Shown: positions 56,566-64,000 of the stretch, piece by piece
Layout of the letters: every line of letters begins with the position of its first letter
Numbering within the stretch: the first letter of the stretch is position 1
DNA from: Leptospira barantonii
Lineage (GTDB): Bacteria; Spirochaetota; Leptospiria; Leptospirales; Leptospiraceae
Length of the DNA stretch: 64,000 bases
Direction of reading: 5' to 3'
Assembly (NCBI RefSeq): GCF_002811925.1
Contig: NZ_NPDS01000006.1
Span: forward strand, 1-64,000
The notes under the pieces: model-generated
What the model was told of the DNA's origin: nothing
Seen by the model: only the letters and a program-made list of their open reading frames with translations
Databases searched by the model: none
Position numbers and translations under genes: made by a program

Positions 56566-57383
56566 AAATTTTCGGGGCCTTCCGAGCGGCGGACGGGAAA
56601 GTTTTCTCATCCGTTCTTGCGATATTTCTTATATTCAATATTGCTTTTGTTTCCCTATCGGCTCAATCCGAAAGGGAGCTTATGGACGAGGCCCTCAAAA
56701 AAGAATTGGGTCAATCTCCTTCCTCCAAGGACGAAAAGAAAAGTTCGGATTCGGGAGAAAAGAAGACCGATTCTTCCTCGACCTCCGGCACGACCGGAAA
56801 TGCGGGCGCAAAAACTCCCGCATCGGAAACCCAAACCGCACCGAACCCGGTTGAGGAAAGATACCGTCCGAGCGACGAGGGGCCCGGTATCGCAGGAACC
56901 CTGTTTCGAGTCGTTTTTATATTAGGACTTCTTTGTGCGGCACTTTATTATATTCTAAAATACGTATCTAAGAATCGGGAAGGAAGACTTCCGGTTCGAG
57001 GCGAGATGAACGTTCTTTCGAGTCTGATGCTCGGGCAGAACAAACAACTCCAGATCGTGGAGATTTCGGGAAAACTGTTGGTTCTCGGAGTCGCGGACAA
57101 CGGGATCAATCTGATTACGGAGATCGAAGATCCGGAAGTAAAACACAGAATTCTTCAGAAGAAAGAAAGCTTTCAACCGCCCGAAGGCGGATTTTTAGTA
57201 ACGGTCCTCGAGCAAATCAAGGACTTGAATTCTCGGATTTCCGGAACCCAAGAGGGTCCGCCGGATACGGGCGAGAAGGGCGGGGCTAATCGGGAAGAAA
57301 AACGAAGGCAGGCCCGCAAGAAGTTGGATGAACTCAAAGAAAAAACAAGCTCGCTCGAAAGCGGGCTTTTCGATTTGAGATAG
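56562..57383 (+). CDS. fliO: flagellar biosynthesis protein FliO
   Basis: 273 residues, much longer than enterobacterial FliO (about 120). A signal or TM segment near 15-33 is followed by a Ser/Lys/Thr/Pro-rich disordered region (40-100). TM helix about 112-132 ([22 protein letters not shown]) is followed by the FliO core ([36 protein letters not shown]). FliO is a scaffold for assembly of the FliP ring. It overlaps fliY by 4 nt at GTGA. Confidence 0.85.
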
Positions 57384-57416
57384 CCTGTTAAGGAATTAGA
57401 AAGGATTGTTTTTCAA

Positions 57417-60570
<3,154 letters not shown>

Positions 60571-60579
60571 GAGGAAACT

Positions 60580-62703
<2,124 letters not shown>

Positions 62704-62751
62704 AATATTTAGAATATTCGATTTTTCTACAATGGAAAGATCAGGGAGTTG

Positions 62752-64000
<1,249 letters not shown>

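Overview
The window comes from a pathogenic Leptospira (Spirochaetota). The strongest marker is a complete lipL32 gene (35090-35908, minus strand), the major surface lipoprotein of pathogenic leptospires. Spirochaete-type flagellar operons, 7TM-DISM and SpoIIE signalling proteins and many lipoproteins agree with this. The LipL32 protein differs at several positions from the L. interrogans form as I remember it, so another species of the pathogenic clade is likely; this was not tested.

Layout. 1-8 kb: the end of an unknown gene, a five-haem cytochrome lipoprotein, a Cache/HAMP/PAS histidine kinase, a CPA2 cation/proton antiporter and a degenerate OXA-like lipoprotein. 8.1-13.5 kb: an orphan DNA methyltransferase, then flgG-flgA-flgH-flgI-flgJ (distal rod, P ring, L ring and rod-binding protein). 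13.5-18.5 kb: a tight minus-strand run of an ATP-grasp ligase, two methyltransferases and a YihY membrane protein carrying an inserted beta-propeller. 18.5-22.6 kb: small conserved proteins and groES-groEL under two CIRCE operators. 22.7-34.8 kb: class II photolyase, hypothetical proteins, an adenylate cyclase, a SpoIIE/TPR phosphatase and an acyl-CoA dehydrogenase. 35-39.3 kb: lipL32, a ParB-like protein, metK, a half-transketolase and clpS. 39.5-55.2 kb: lipid and redox metabolism (dehydrogenase, crotonase, TetR regulator with two visible operators, MaoC hydratase, GST, SDR, sterol desaturase family), an M3 peptidase, a 7TM-DISM sensor, an outer-membrane protein and a transporter fused to phosphatidylserine decarboxylase. 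55.5-64 kb: the flagellar export and switch operon fliY-fliO-fliP-fliQ-fliR-flhB-flhA-flhF; flhF runs off the end.

The two flagellar clusters supply the periplasmic flagellum's rod and rings and its type III export gate and switch. Export genes are translationally coupled through ATGA-type overlaps. The most unusual observations are: a roughly 160-nt dispersed repeat element (three copies at 27.5, 39.3 and 59.3 kb), one copy of which is read in frame as the N-terminus of FlhB; the YihY/beta-propeller insertion; the AGCS transporter/PSD fusion; the OXA-like protein with substituted catalytic motifs; and two 20-nt palindromes between the TetR gene and its presumed target. No tRNA, rRNA, CRISPR array or intact insertion sequence was seen.
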